From assembly GCA_036661515.1 (NCBI GenBank), contig JAVWYO010000034.1, positions 1 through 21,027 on the forward strand: DNA of 21,027 nucleotides, written 5' to 3'. Position numbers and translations under genes: made by a program. Within the stretch, counting starts at the first letter, position 1. Each line of letters begins with the position of its first letter. This DNA comes from HGM05232 sp036661515. GTDB taxonomy: Bacteria > Bacteroidota > Bacteroidia > Bacteroidales > Muribaculaceae. Shown here piece after piece: positions 7,393 to 15,433 of the stretch. A model generated the notes under the pieces. It did not search any database. It was not told where the DNA came from and saw nothing but the letters and a program-made list of their open reading frames with translations.

Positions 7393-8043
7393 TTATTCAC
7401 CTTTTGCTTGAGCACCACGAGCTGCACGAGTCAATTGTACTGAGCAAACTACTGCGTTCTTAGCATTCATTAATTCAAGTCCTTCAAAGTGAAGATCTCC
7501 AACTTGTAGCGTTTTACCAAGTTCAAGATTATCAACATTTACAATAACTCGTTCTGGAATATTTGAATAGATAGCTTTTACCTTGATTTTCTTCATCATC
7601 AATGATAATTTACCACCAGCTTTCACACCTACTGAGTGACCTTCTACCTTCACAGGAACTTCAAGCATTACAGGTTTCTTATCAGTTACCTCTAATAAGT
7701 CAATGTGAAGAATTGCATCTGTTACTGGGTGAACTTGCATATCTTTAATAATTGCCATTTTCTTTATTCCATTGAAACTAAGCTCAATAGCATAAATATC
7801 TGGTGTGTAAATTAGCTTACGCACGTCATCAGTGTTAACTGTTAAATCAGTAACAAGAATCGCTTTCTCTGAAATGCCAAGCTTAATTAATTTTTCACCT
7901 GCTTTTAATTTACCAGTAAATGGAAGATCTACAGTTTCTCCACCATTCAATACTACTGGGATTTTTGCTTCTTTACGAAGTGTTGATGCTGCTTTCTTTC
8001 CAAGATCTGTTCTTGGTTCAGCATTTAGTTGATAAGTTTTCAT
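7393..8043 (-). CDS. rplY: 50S ribosomal protein L25 / general stress protein Ctc
   Basis: This 216-residue two-domain L25 (CTC/TL5 type) binds 5S rRNA in the large ribosomal subunit. The N-terminal 5S-binding domain covers about residues 1-95 (LNAEPRTDLGKKAASTLRKEAKIPVVLNG). A central VHPVTDAILHIDLLEV segment leads to the C-terminal beta domain (KPVMLEVPVKVEGHSVGVKAGGKLS; IPERVIVNVDNLELGKTLQVGDL). It ends in a short basic Ala-rich tail. It is the first gene of the operon with pth and hslR, a common order in Bacteroidota, and has its own promoter about 80 nt upstream. Confidence 0.97.
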   Translation of the reverse strand: MKTYQLNAEPRTDLGKKAASTLRKEAKIPVVLNGGETVDLPFTGKLKAGEKLIKLGISEKAILVTDLTVNTDDVRKLIYTPDIYAIELSFNGIKKMAIIKDMQVHPVTDAILHIDLLEVTDKKPVMLEVPVKVEGHSVGVKAGGKLSLMMKKIKVKAIYSNIPERVIVNVDNLELGKTLQVGDLHFEGLELMNAKNAVVCSVQLTRAARGAQAKGE

Positions 8044-8123
8044 TTGTTAAAGTTTTGTGTTACTCAAAATTAAGTTTTTTGCTCCTCAATTTCCCATCAC
8101 ACGGAAGTATTTAAAAAGCGTTG

Positions 8124-8155
8124 CAAATTTACGAATTTTCTTTATATTACACAAG
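8124..8155 (-). promoter_or_regulatory. Candidate rplY-pth-hslR promoter
   Basis: On the minus strand CTTG (8152-8155) is followed after 20 nt by TAAATTTG (8124-8131). The latter is a perfect match to the Bacteroidota -7 box TAnnTTTG; the -33 box matches three of four bases. Transcription would start near 8117, leaving a leader of roughly 73 nt before rplY. Confidence 0.5.
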
Positions 8156-8267
8156 TACTATGTTGAATAATAATAACTATTCTTTTGATCATTGATAGTA
8201 TTACAGCGAAGTGCATTTGCTCGGTGATTGAGATTTTCGCACATTAGAGGAGATTCATTGTGCGAGC

Positions 8268-8299
8268 GCGGAACAAGAACGTAGAAGACGTTCCACTTC
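8268..8299 (+). repeat. Direct repeat, copy 1 (32 bp)
   Basis: It matches copy 2 (8429-8460) with 30 of 32 identical bases. Both copies contain the word ACGT(A/C)GAAGACGTT (8279-8292 here), which recurs in each arm of the 36-bp palindrome nearby. The copy is partly self-complementary (GAACGT...ACGTTC). Confidence 0.75.
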
Positions 8300-8428
8300 G
8301 CGTGATGGCAGATGCTGAGCTGTCTGTGCGTAGCGACCACTGATATTTTATGTGTCGGTGATTCGTTTCCCCACAGATTACGCAGATTGACACAGATTTT
8401 TTCATTGCGCGATATGGCTTTGTGCGAC

Positions 8429-8460
8429 GCGGAACGAGAACGTCGAAGACGTTCCACTTC
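8429..8460 (+). repeat. Direct repeat, copy 2 (32 bp)
   Basis: It differs from copy 1 (8268-8299) at two positions. In this copy GAACGTC and GACGTTC form a 7-bp inverted repeat with a 3-nt spacer. It is directly followed by a further hairpin, TTCAGAAC-TAAA-GTTCTGAA (8458-8477). Confidence 0.75.
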
Positions 8461-8482
8461 AGAACTAAAGTTCTGAAATTTA

Positions 8483-8524
8483 ACCCCATAATGGAGTTCA
8501 CTTTAGTGAACGCAATTGTGGGGT
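8483..8524. repeat. Nested hairpin
   Basis: An outer 6-bp pair (ACCCCA 8483-8488, TGGGGT 8519-8524) encloses a 7-bp stem with a 2-nt loop (GTTCACT 8496-8502, AGTGAAC 8505-8511). It lies beside the 36-bp palindrome and probably belongs to the same structured 3' region of the efflux operon or to a dispersed repeat. Confidence 0.5.
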
Positions 8525-8532
8525 AATAAGCA

Positions 8533-8568
8533 GAGAGCAACGTCTTCTACGTAGAAGACGTTGCTCTC
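8533..8568. repeat. Perfect 36-bp palindrome without spacer
   Basis: The left arm GAGAGCAACGTCTTCTAC (8533-8550) is the exact reverse complement of 8551-8568. It begins 20 nt past the end of the PII-like gene, the last gene of the HAE1 efflux operon, and could act as its transcript end or as a bidirectional barrier. No T-run follows on either strand. The arms carry the same 14-base word as the two direct repeats, so a dispersed repeat element is an alternative. Confidence 0.8.
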
Positions 8569-8587
8569 CACCCGTAGGGGGTATTCG

Positions 8588-8881
8588 CTATATGCTTTTT
8601 TCTATTGGGAGTACGAATGCTCTAAGTCCGAGCATTGGGGTTTCCTCATCAATAGCTCGTAGCGAGCGGAGTACTTCATCTACACGCTCGTCTTCCACCA
8701 TTGTCATTATAGATGATGCCATTGATGGCCAAGCGTGCGAGCCATAGTGAGGTTCGCCATTCTTGCTACCTCGTCCAAGCACTTGCTCCCATGCCGTAAA
8801 TCCTCGACAATTTTGTTTTTCAAGAATTTCTATTATTTTACCATAATGAGCCTGATCAAAGGCTATAAATATTGCTTTCAT
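8588..8881 (-). CDS. PII-like protein linked to RND efflux operon
   Basis: This 97-residue protein looks like the PII signalling fold (ferredoxin-like beta-alpha-beta repeats). It has strand KAIFIAF, helix HYGKIIEILEKQNCRGFTAWEQVLG, a shortened loop GRGSKNGEPHYGSHAWPSM where GlnB has its T-loop, strand ASSIMTMVEDE, helix RVDEVLRSLRAIDEE, and strand LGLRAFVLPIEKS. The uridylylated tyrosine region and nucleotide motifs of classical GlnB/GlnK are not evident. PII-like proteins unlinked to nitrogen genes are known beside metal RND pumps (the PII-NG group and similar). Here the gene is 11 nt after an HAE1-type pump gene and is the last of that operon. A role sensing the pump's substrate or cell state is inference. 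The fold assignment is from pattern only and is moderately sure. Confidence 0.72.
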   Translation of the reverse strand: MKAIFIAFDQAHYGKIIEILEKQNCRGFTAWEQVLGRGSKNGEPHYGSHAWPSMASSIMTMVEDERVDEVLRSLRAIDEETPMLGLRAFVLPIEKSI

Positions 8882-8892
8882 AATTATTTTTT

Positions 8893-11800
8893 TTATTTAC
8901 TCAATATCTGTCGATTCTTCTTGCGATTTCTACGCACTCCTACGTATGCAAATACACAATATAGTACTGGAACAAGAAGTAATGTCAATATGGTTGAAAA
9001 TGTTAGTCCGCCAATAACTGCAACACCCATAGGTTTCCATATTTCAGAGCCTTCTCCTCCTCCTATTGCCATCGGCACCATTCCTAAAATAGTTGTCAAT
9101 GTTGTCATTACAACTGGTCGAAGACGCGATTTACCACCAAGTACAACCGACTTACGAATACTTAGTCCTCGCTCTCGATTAAGTGTAATGTAGTCAACAA
9201 GCACAATACCGTTCTTTACAACAATACCAATCAACATAATGGCTCCAATCATAGACATGACATTCACAGTGTGTCCTGTGAGCCACAGAATAATAAACAC
9301 GCCAGAGAATGCAAATAGCAATGAAGTCATGATAATTCCAGGATAGGTATATGACTCAAATTGTGCTGCCATTACAATATATACAAGTATTATAATAAGT
9401 ACTGCAAGCGTTCCAAGATCGCCAAATGAATCCTGCTGATCTTCATAAGAACCCGATAAATTTATATTCACTCCTTGTGGAATGTGCATCTTATCAATAT
9501 CAACTTGTGCTTTAGCTACGACTTCACTCATAGGCACGCCACTCACTACTGTTGACACTGTGATTATACGCTGACGGTCTTTTCGTTCAATGGTAGGAGG
9601 AGTAAATCGTTCAACTACCTTTCCAATATCTTTAATTCTCACTCCCTCTCCCTTTGAATTATATACGAGTATGTTTTCGATGTCTGAAAGTGCTGTACGA
9701 TGTTCTGGTGAATACATCACCTTTATATCATACTCTTCACCATCTTCTCGGAATTTTGATGCAACGCTACCATTAATACGATTTCGTAGATACGTTGCAG
9801 CAGTAGCTGAATTTAGTCCATAGATAGCAAGTTTTTCTCTATCAAAATCCACTTGATATTCTGGTTGATATTCAGCACGACTTATCGCAATATCTGCCGT
9901 TCCTTTAATTTTCGTTAATATTTCTTTTAACTGTGCAGCTACACTATCTGTTGTAGTAAAGTCGTAACCATATATTTCATAATCAAGAGTAGCTTGTCCA
10001 CTCATTCCTCCACCTCTACTACCACCAACATTTATTTGACTTTTCCTAAATTCGGGATATGCCTTTAAATCTTGTCGCATAAGATCCGCAATCTCCACAA
10101 GTGTTTTATCTCGATCTTTTGGATTAACAAGTGTGATATTCATCGACACAATATGCGAACCATTATCTTGAAGGGTAGCCCAAGTATTATCACTCGAAGC
10201 CATACCAACTGTGTAGTTGATTGTCTTTATTTCTGGATATTTCTTAGTCCATTCATTATTTAGTCGACGTGTTACATTTTCAGCAATTTCGACCCTCGTT
10301 CCTATTGGGAGTTCAAGAGAAACTCCAAGACGTGAGTTATCACTCGAAGGAATAAATTCACTACCAACAAATTTTACAAGGACAATAGACCCGACGAAAA
10401 TCAGAAATGCGCCAAGTATAGATAACGTCTTATGTCCAACAACTATTTCAAGAGTCTTCGCATAGCCATTATCAAACGCATCAAGGGCTCTTTCTATTGG
10501 CGAATATAATGCTATAAATATCTTACTCTTCTTAGCATTTAATCGTAACAATTGACTACAAAGCATTGGCGTTAATGACAAGGCACACACTGTAGAAATA
10601 ATCATCATGATCGTTACCATCCAACCTAATTGGCGAAATAGCACTCCAGTCATACCTTGAACAAGAGTCAATGGGAAGAATACGGCAATCAAAGTAAGTG
10701 TAGATGCTATTACCGAAATTGCCACCTCATTTGTTCCATGCACAGCAGCCTGGCTCGGCGCACTACCTCGCTCAATGTGAGTTGTGACATTCTCCAGCAC
10801 CACTATCGCATCATCTACCACCATACCAATAGATATAGACAATGCCGAAAGAGAAATAATATTCAATGAATTACCCGTTGCATATAGATAAATAAATGAA
10901 GCAATTAGCGAAATAGGGATAGTGATAATAATAATCATTGTTGCTCGCCAACGCCCTAAAAATCCAAATACAATTATCGTTACAAATAACAACGCATAGA
11001 GCACTGTTTCGGCCAAAGAATTAATTGTGTTTTTAATATTCTCTGAAGTATCAACAATAACGCCCAATTTCACATCCGATGGTAAGCTCTTCTGCAATGA
11101 AGGAATCATCGCAGCTACTTTATTTGAAATCTCTACTGAATTTGCACCCGATTGTTTTTGAATCACAATCATAGCACCAGGTTCACCGTTATTATATGTC
11201 TGTTGCGCGCGTTCCTCAAGTGAATCATCAATCTTAGCTACATCTTGTAAATATACATTTTTACCATCAAATGACCCTACAACAATATCTCGCATTTGTT
11301 GAGAATCGGCAAATTCGCCCTGAACACGTAGCGAATATGTATCCGACCCTATATCAAATGAACCACCAGGAATATTTCGGTTTTCGGCAGCAATTATTCC
11401 AGAAATAGTTTCAATAGAGAGATTATAAGCCTCAAGCTTAATAGGGTCAACATAGATGTGTATTTCTCGTTTCGGTGCACCCGAAATTGATACCGAACCT
11501 ACGCCATTGACACGAGCTAATGGATTAGCAACAGCATCATCAAGTATTTTATATAATCCAGGCATGCTCTCTGAAGCCTGTACCGAAAGTAGCATGATAG
11601 GAATCATATCGCTACTAAACTTAAAGATAATCGGAGTTTGGCTATCATCGGGTAGCTGACTACTCACCATGTCTAATTTATCACGCACATCATTAGTAAG
11701 TACATCAATGTCGTTACCATATTCAAATTCAAGAGTAATCACTGAAATGTTTTCTCTCGACTTTGACGTTATATGCTTTAAGTCACTTACCGCATTTAAC

Positions 11801-12009
11801 GTATTTTCAAGAGGACGCGTTACATTCTGCTCAATATCTGCTGCACTGGCTCCTGGATATGTAGTCAACACCATTATGGTATTAGTCTCTATATCAGGAT
11901 ACAGGTCAATAGGCAGTTTTTGGAGCGAAAACACGCCAAGTATTGCTACAGCTACGAAAAATAGGGTAGTCATTACTGGTCGTTTTACCGCACTTGCATA
12001 TAGGCTCAT
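8893..12009 (-). CDS. HAE1-class RND multidrug efflux pump (AcrB/MexB-like)
   Basis: This 1038-residue inner-membrane drug/proton antiporter of the hydrophobe/amphiphile efflux class has the family's normal length. It starts MSLYASAVKRPVMTTLFFVAVAILGVFSLQ, giving TM1 and PIDLYPDIETNTI after it. The TM4 motif GMVVDDAIVVLENV holds D399/D400, matching AcrB D407/D408. TM10 holds K932 (GIVVKNGIVLVDY, AcrB K940). The R in RLRPVVMTTLTTILG is the expected R of TM11. Two large periplasmic domains carry the substrate path, and the C-terminus ends in a basic tail (GVRRNRKKNRQILSK). The stop of the adaptor gene lies 28 nt upstream, and the PII-like gene begins 11 nt downstream. Substrates (drugs, bile salts, dyes) cannot be read from the sequence. 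Confidence 0.95.
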   Translation of the reverse strand: MSLYASAVKRPVMTTLFFVAVAILGVFSLQKLPIDLYPDIETNTIMVLTTYPGASAADIEQNVTRPLENTLNAVSDLKHITSKSRENISVITLEFEYGNDIDVLTNDVRDKLDMVSSQLPDDSQTPIIFKFSSDMIPIMLLSVQASESMPGLYKILDDAVANPLARVNGVGSVSISGAPKREIHIYVDPIKLEAYNLSIETISGIIAAENRNIPGGSFDIGSDTYSLRVQGEFADSQQMRDIVVGSFDGKNVYLQDVAKIDDSLEERAQQTYNNGEPGAMIVIQKQSGANSVEISNKVAAMIPSLQKSLPSDVKLGVIVDTSENIKNTINSLAETVLYALLFVTIIVFGFLGRWRATMIIIITIPISLIASFIYLYATGNSLNIISLSALSISIGMVVDDAIVVLENVTTHIERGSAPSQAAVHGTNEVAISVIASTLTLIAVFFPLTLVQGMTGVLFRQLGWMVTIMMIISTVCALSLTPMLCSQLLRLNAKKSKIFIALYSPIERALDAFDNGYAKTLEIVVGHKTLSILGAFLIFVGSIVLVKFVGSEFIPSSDNSRLGVSLELPIGTRVEIAENVTRRLNNEWTKKYPEIKTINYTVGMASSDNTWATLQDNGSHIVSMNITLVNPKDRDKTLVEIADLMRQDLKAYPEFRKSQINVGGSRGGGMSGQATLDYEIYGYDFTTTDSVAAQLKEILTKIKGTADIAISRAEYQPEYQVDFDREKLAIYGLNSATAATYLRNRINGSVASKFREDGEEYDIKVMYSPEHRTALSDIENILVYNSKGEGVRIKDIGKVVERFTPPTIERKDRQRIITVSTVVSGVPMSEVVAKAQVDIDKMHIPQGVNINLSGSYEDQQDSFGDLGTLAVLIIILVYIVMAAQFESYTYPGIIMTSLLFAFSGVFIILWLTGHTVNVMSMIGAIMLIGIVVKNGIVLVDYITLNRERGLSIRKSVVLGGKSRLRPVVMTTLTTILGMVPMAIGGGEGSEIWKPMGVAVIGGLTFSTILTLLLVPVLYCVFAYVGVRRNRKKNRQILSK

Positions 12010-12037
12010 ATATAGTTATGTATTAATCGATTAATAA

Positions 12038-13075
12038 TTATTTCTTTATTGGAGTTTTTCCATCTTTGGCCACCTGTACTTTTACGCCATTAGCCAAACG
12101 AGTTTGTCCACTTACTACGACTTGCGAATTATTTTCAACACCCGAAAGAAGTTCATATCTATTACCAAGACGTTGACCTATTTCAACCTTATTATATGAA
12201 ACCTTTCCATCTTTGTAAACATATACATAGCGATTTCCCGATCCCGTTTGTTTTACGATTGCTCTATCTGAAACTACTACGTGATTTTGAACACCAAAAT
12301 TCATTTCAACACGTGCAAACATTCCTGGGCGTATCCTTTTATCCTTATTAGAAACCTCTATTTCCACCACAAATGTCCTTGTCGTTGGATCAATTGTAGG
12401 GTGTATTAGTTTTACATAACCGTCAAACGTCTCTTCACCATATACATCGAGTTTTACGGTAACTTTTTGTCCTTTAAATATCTTTGTAAAGTCCTGTTCC
12501 GAAACATTTACAAGTATCTTTACTGGTAGAATTTGTTCTATGGTAAGAATTGGAAGTTGCCCTGTCATATCACCATTATCATAGTTACGCACCGTTACTA
12601 CGCCAGATATTGGGCTCACAAGAGTTGTGTTTTCTCGCATATTTGCATATGAACGCTTATAAGCATCATATTCCGTGCGCAACTGGTCTACCGCTTGCTG
12701 CGTGCCACCACCTATTTTAAGTAACTCTAATGCTCGCTCATATTCACGTTTCTGATTTTCAAGACGAAGTCGCATTTGGTCTATATTCACGTCGTCAAGA
12801 ATCACTACCGTCTGCCCAGCACCAACAGTAGTGCCAACATCTACCAAAATACGCTTAATACGATTTGCCGTTGATGTAGTGATGTTGTTACTTTTGTATG
12901 CCTCAACAGTTGCCGTATAATTAGAAATCATAGGAACTTCTTCCTCCATAACATTTTCTAATTTCACAATTGGGAGTTCTTCTACTTTTGTCTTTTCGGC
13001 ATCTTTATTGCCAGTACACGATGCAACCGTCAAAAATGCGACTGCAATACATGAAATTTGCTTTAATGTGTTCAT
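12038..13075 (-). CDS. Lipoprotein periplasmic adaptor of RND pump (AcrA/MexA-like)
   Basis: This 345-residue membrane fusion protein joins the HAE1 pump to its outer-membrane channel. The signal peptide ends in a lipobox (TVASC, Cys20), so it is probably lipid-anchored. Domain order: membrane-proximal half and lipoyl half (residues about 55-90, LVDVGTTVGAGQTVVILDD); a short alpha-hairpin (IDQMRLRLENQKREYERALELLK through AYKRSYANMREN, about 92-145); second lipoyl half (TLVSPISGVVTVRNYDNGDMTG); beta-barrel (VNVSEQDFTKIFKGQKVTVKLD); and a C-terminal domain with IRPGMFARVEMNF. It lacks the His-rich ends seen in the other operon's adaptor, consistent with organic substrates. It starts 12 nt after the channel gene and precedes the pump gene by 28 nt. 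Confidence 0.93.
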   Translation of the reverse strand: MNTLKQISCIAVAFLTVASCTGNKDAEKTKVEELPIVKLENVMEEEVPMISNYTATVEAYKSNNITTSTANRIKRILVDVGTTVGAGQTVVILDDVNIDQMRLRLENQKREYERALELLKIGGGTQQAVDQLRTEYDAYKRSYANMRENTTLVSPISGVVTVRNYDNGDMTGQLPILTIEQILPVKILVNVSEQDFTKIFKGQKVTVKLDVYGEETFDGYVKLIHPTIDPTTRTFVVEIEVSNKDKRIRPGMFARVEMNFGVQNHVVVSDRAIVKQTGSGNRYVYVYKDGKVSYNKVEIGQRLGNRYELLSGVENNSQVVVSGQTRLANGVKVQVAKDGKTPIKK

Positions 13076-13087
13076 ATAGTGTATATA

Positions 13088-14491
13088 TTATTTATTTTCT
13101 AAAGATTTATATTTGTTTAAGTCGGCATTACCAAGTAGTAATTGCAAGTCACTTGTTGCAACGAGATAATTATATATTGATTGATAATATGTGAGTTTTG
13201 ATGTAATTAACGCCAATTCAGAATCACGAAGGTCTAAATAAGTTGCCGCACCGATTTTAAAACTCTTTTGCATTATTTCAAACGCTTTCTCCGCCTGTTT
13301 AACGCCCTCTGAATTAGTAGAAATCTGTTTTACATTTTTCTTTATGTTGTCTATTTGTAACTCAACCTGCATATTGAGAGTACGCTCTAAATTCTCACGT
13401 TGATAGCTCATCTCTTTTACTGATATTTCAGCCTGTTTAATTCTGTTATAGCGTTGTCCACCTTGATATAAAGGGAATGAAAGAGTAAGTCCCACAACAG
13501 AATATGGTGTCCAACGGAAATTTTTAAAAGGAGACCCATCAGATGAAGAATTCCAATTATAACTTGCACTTAAAGACAATGTTGGATACCATGCCATACG
13601 CTTAACATCAAGCGCACGCTTCATGTAATCGGTTTGCAAATCCAATGATTTTAAATCTGTATTATCAATAAGCGATTTATTAATGCTCAAAGTGCTGTCA
13701 AACATACTATTCTCATATGCCGATAGCGATGTATTTGGCTTGATATTAATCGACGCATTCATGCCCATCAATATTTTTAATTGCAATAACGACTGCTTAA
13801 TAGCAATCTCTGCTTGAAGCATTTGTGGCTCAATATTTTTCACTTGAACACTCGAACGCAACACTTCATATTCCGATGCAGTTCCAAGATCAAATTTACC
13901 TTTAAATATTTTGGCATTATACACCGATGTTTCATAATTCTGCTTAATCACAAAGTATGAATCATACGATAGCAATAAGGAATAATAAGCATTTTGCACT
14001 TGATTAACAAGTGAAATACGCGAAGACCTTGCCATTTCAATGTTTTGAAGTATCTGACTATCAGATAACTTTAGCGATTTCCACAACTGAGGAGCAATTA
14101 ACGGCATCGAGGCATTAAAACCTAAGGCAAATGTATTATCCAACCCCATCTTAATTCCTGCATCTTTTGAAGGAGTTTCGGGTGTAGTACCAGTATCGGC
14201 CTTTCCTCCACCCATAGCACTCATATTAAAGTATGCTACTTGCTTTGCAAGTGTACGATTATAATTACCACCAAACGCTAAAGCTGGTAATAATTGTCCA
14301 AGAGTTTCTTTCTTAGAATAATCTACCCGCTGAATTTCCATATCAGCAACTTTAATAGTAGGATTGTCACTTAGTGCAATCTTAATACACTCATCAAGTG
14401 AAAGTGATAATGTGTCGGTCTTTTGTCCCTGTGCCGAAAGAGTTAGTGAACTGCATATAACGGCAGCAACAAGACATCTTTTTAAATCCAT
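13088..14491 (-). CDS. TolC-family outer-membrane efflux channel
   Basis: This 467-residue protein starts from the ATG at 14491 (MDLKRCLVAAVICSSLTLSAQ), which gives a proper signal peptide. The open frame runs upstream to 14584, but those 31 codons overlap the regulator gene and contain no signal sequence. The mature protein opens with LSLDECIKIALSDNPTIKVADMEIQR, typical of outer membrane efflux proteins. It has two helical repeats, with LVNQVQNAYYSLLLSYDSY in the first and ILQNIEMARSSRIS and ERTLNMQVELQIDNIKKNVKQIS as long helices. A Gly-rich insert (MSAMGGGKADTGTTPETPSKD, about 100-120) is probably an extracellular loop. It ends NADLNKYKSLENK. It lies 19 nt downstream of the TetR gene and 12 nt before the adaptor. 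Confidence 0.93.
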   Translation of the reverse strand: MDLKRCLVAAVICSSLTLSAQGQKTDTLSLSLDECIKIALSDNPTIKVADMEIQRVDYSKKETLGQLLPALAFGGNYNRTLAKQVAYFNMSAMGGGKADTGTTPETPSKDAGIKMGLDNTFALGFNASMPLIAPQLWKSLKLSDSQILQNIEMARSSRISLVNQVQNAYYSLLLSYDSYFVIKQNYETSVYNAKIFKGKFDLGTASEYEVLRSSVQVKNIEPQMLQAEIAIKQSLLQLKILMGMNASINIKPNTSLSAYENSMFDSTLSINKSLIDNTDLKSLDLQTDYMKRALDVKRMAWYPTLSLSASYNWNSSSDGSPFKNFRWTPYSVVGLTLSFPLYQGGQRYNRIKQAEISVKEMSYQRENLERTLNMQVELQIDNIKKNVKQISTNSEGVKQAEKAFEIMQKSFKIGAATYLDLRDSELALITSKLTYYQSIYNYLVATSDLQLLLGNADLNKYKSLENK

Positions 14492-14510
14492 ATTTTTCAA
14501 TATTGTTTTA

Positions 14511-15122
14511 TTATTTTTTATTTTTATCATTAAAAAAATCTGCCATAATTTCAAGCCCGCGTTGCGTTGACATTCCTCTAACAAAGTTCAAAAAGATATT
14601 ATCAAATATTTCTACGGAGCTATAACGAGATAAGAATAATTCTTGCGATTTCTTTATATTCTGAAACTGCAATATATATAATGTAGCAACGATATCTGAA
14701 TTTACACCTTCACAAAACACGCCCTCTTCTTTGCCCTTATCAATTATTTTTACAAATCGTGCTATATGTGTATTTTCAAGTTCTTTATAATTTTTAGCAA
14801 CTTTGGGATAAAGCCTTTCCATATCTATAAAAAAACTTTGACACACACCACTAATAAAATCACGCGCCGTCGTATATATTCTCAGCATGGAAATCATCTC
14901 ATTTGGCGAAGTTTCTATTATTTCATAAAACTTCTTATTCCTATCCTCATAAATTAAGTTTACAGCATCTATAATAAGTGTATTCTTATCACTAAATAGC
15001 TCATAAAGTGTTCGCTTCGATATGCCACACTCTTTAGCTATCAAATCCATAGTTACCGAAGTGATGCCAAATTGAGCCAATAAATCATAAGTAGTTCTAA
15101 GAATGCGTTCCCTTTGATCCAT
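14511..15122 (-). CDS. TetR/AcrR-family transcriptional regulator
   Basis: This 203-residue one-component repressor is probably the local regulator of the efflux operon that it begins. The N-terminal helix-turn-helix domain is clear: RERILRTTYDLLAQFGITSVTMDLIAKECGISKRTLYELFSDKNTLIIDAV (residues 3-53), with the SKRTLYELFSDK recognition-helix signature. The rest is an all-helical ligand domain, as usual for the family, with no conserved sequence to identify the ligand. The gene is 19 nt upstream of the channel gene and on the same strand, so it is likely autoregulated along with the pump. I see no clear palindromic operator in the 130 nt upstream. Only a weak TTTA-N21-TACCTTTA promoter-like pair (15174-15206) is visible. 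Confidence 0.93.
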   Translation of the reverse strand: MDQRERILRTTYDLLAQFGITSVTMDLIAKECGISKRTLYELFSDKNTLIIDAVNLIYEDRNKKFYEIIETSPNEMISMLRIYTTARDFISGVCQSFFIDMERLYPKVAKNYKELENTHIARFVKIIDKGKEEGVFCEGVNSDIVATLYILQFQNIKKSQELFLSRYSSVEIFDNIFLNFVRGMSTQRGLEIMADFFNDKNKK

Positions 15123-15433
15123 ATATGAGTATTTAAATTTTATGATAAAAAAATAATTTTTTTAGAAACTTTGTAAAGGTAATGAATAAAACTTATAAAA
15201 CCTAAATAGTTTTCTTGTTTTTTTAATAAAAAACACATAGTTATGTAAATAGCCGACTTCATGGCTACTACATGGTTTCATCAAAATAGAAAGAAATGAT
15301 TTTATTTACTACAAAGATGCAACGCAATTATTTGAGATAACAGGCTGTCGCATAGTGGATAGCCAACATTCACTGTGGCCTAAAGAGTCAAAGAATAGCT
15401 GGTATATTGCGCGTATAGGTTATTTACTTAACA
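15123..15433. other. Gap between AddB and TetR genes
   Basis: This 311-bp stretch has no accepted gene. The half nearest the regulator (15123-15250) is very AT-rich and should contain the efflux-operon promoter; a weak match on the minus strand is TTTA (15203-15206), 21 nt, TACCTTTA (15174-15181). The other half carries a plus-strand open frame (see 15253-15456) that looks coding but has no start. No strong terminator for the metF-holB-AddB operon was found. Confidence 0.5.

Larger units (their letters stand above)
8158..8587. repeat. Repeat-rich gap between efflux and rplY operons
   Basis: No gene is supported here; the two short minus-strand ORFs are built from the repeats. Contents: two diverged copies of a block that opens with TCGGTGATT and closes with GTTCCACTTC (8221-8299 and 8355-8460), three spaced CRCAGATT words in 8372-8398, hairpins at 8458-8477 and 8496-8511 (the second inside an ACCCCA/TGGGGT pair at 8483-8488 and 8519-8524), and a 36-bp palindrome at 8533-8568. 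GC content looks higher than in the flanking genes. A mosaic of dispersed intergenic repeats is the likely explanation. Confidence 0.65.

Noticed and set aside
8268..8460. Possible CRISPR array
   Set aside because: There are only two copies, 129 bp apart, with unequal surroundings and no regular spacers or cas genes.
8158..8540. Two overlapping minus-strand ORFs of about 98 codons in the repeat-rich gap
   Set aside because: Both are built mainly from the repeated blocks and hairpins, share similar peptides in different frames, and have no recognisable protein features or upstream signals.
14492..14584. An upstream start for the TolC-like gene of the HAE1 operon
   Set aside because: The extra 31 codons overlap the regulator's coding end and would bury the signal peptide. 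The ATG at 14491 gives a normal signal sequence.
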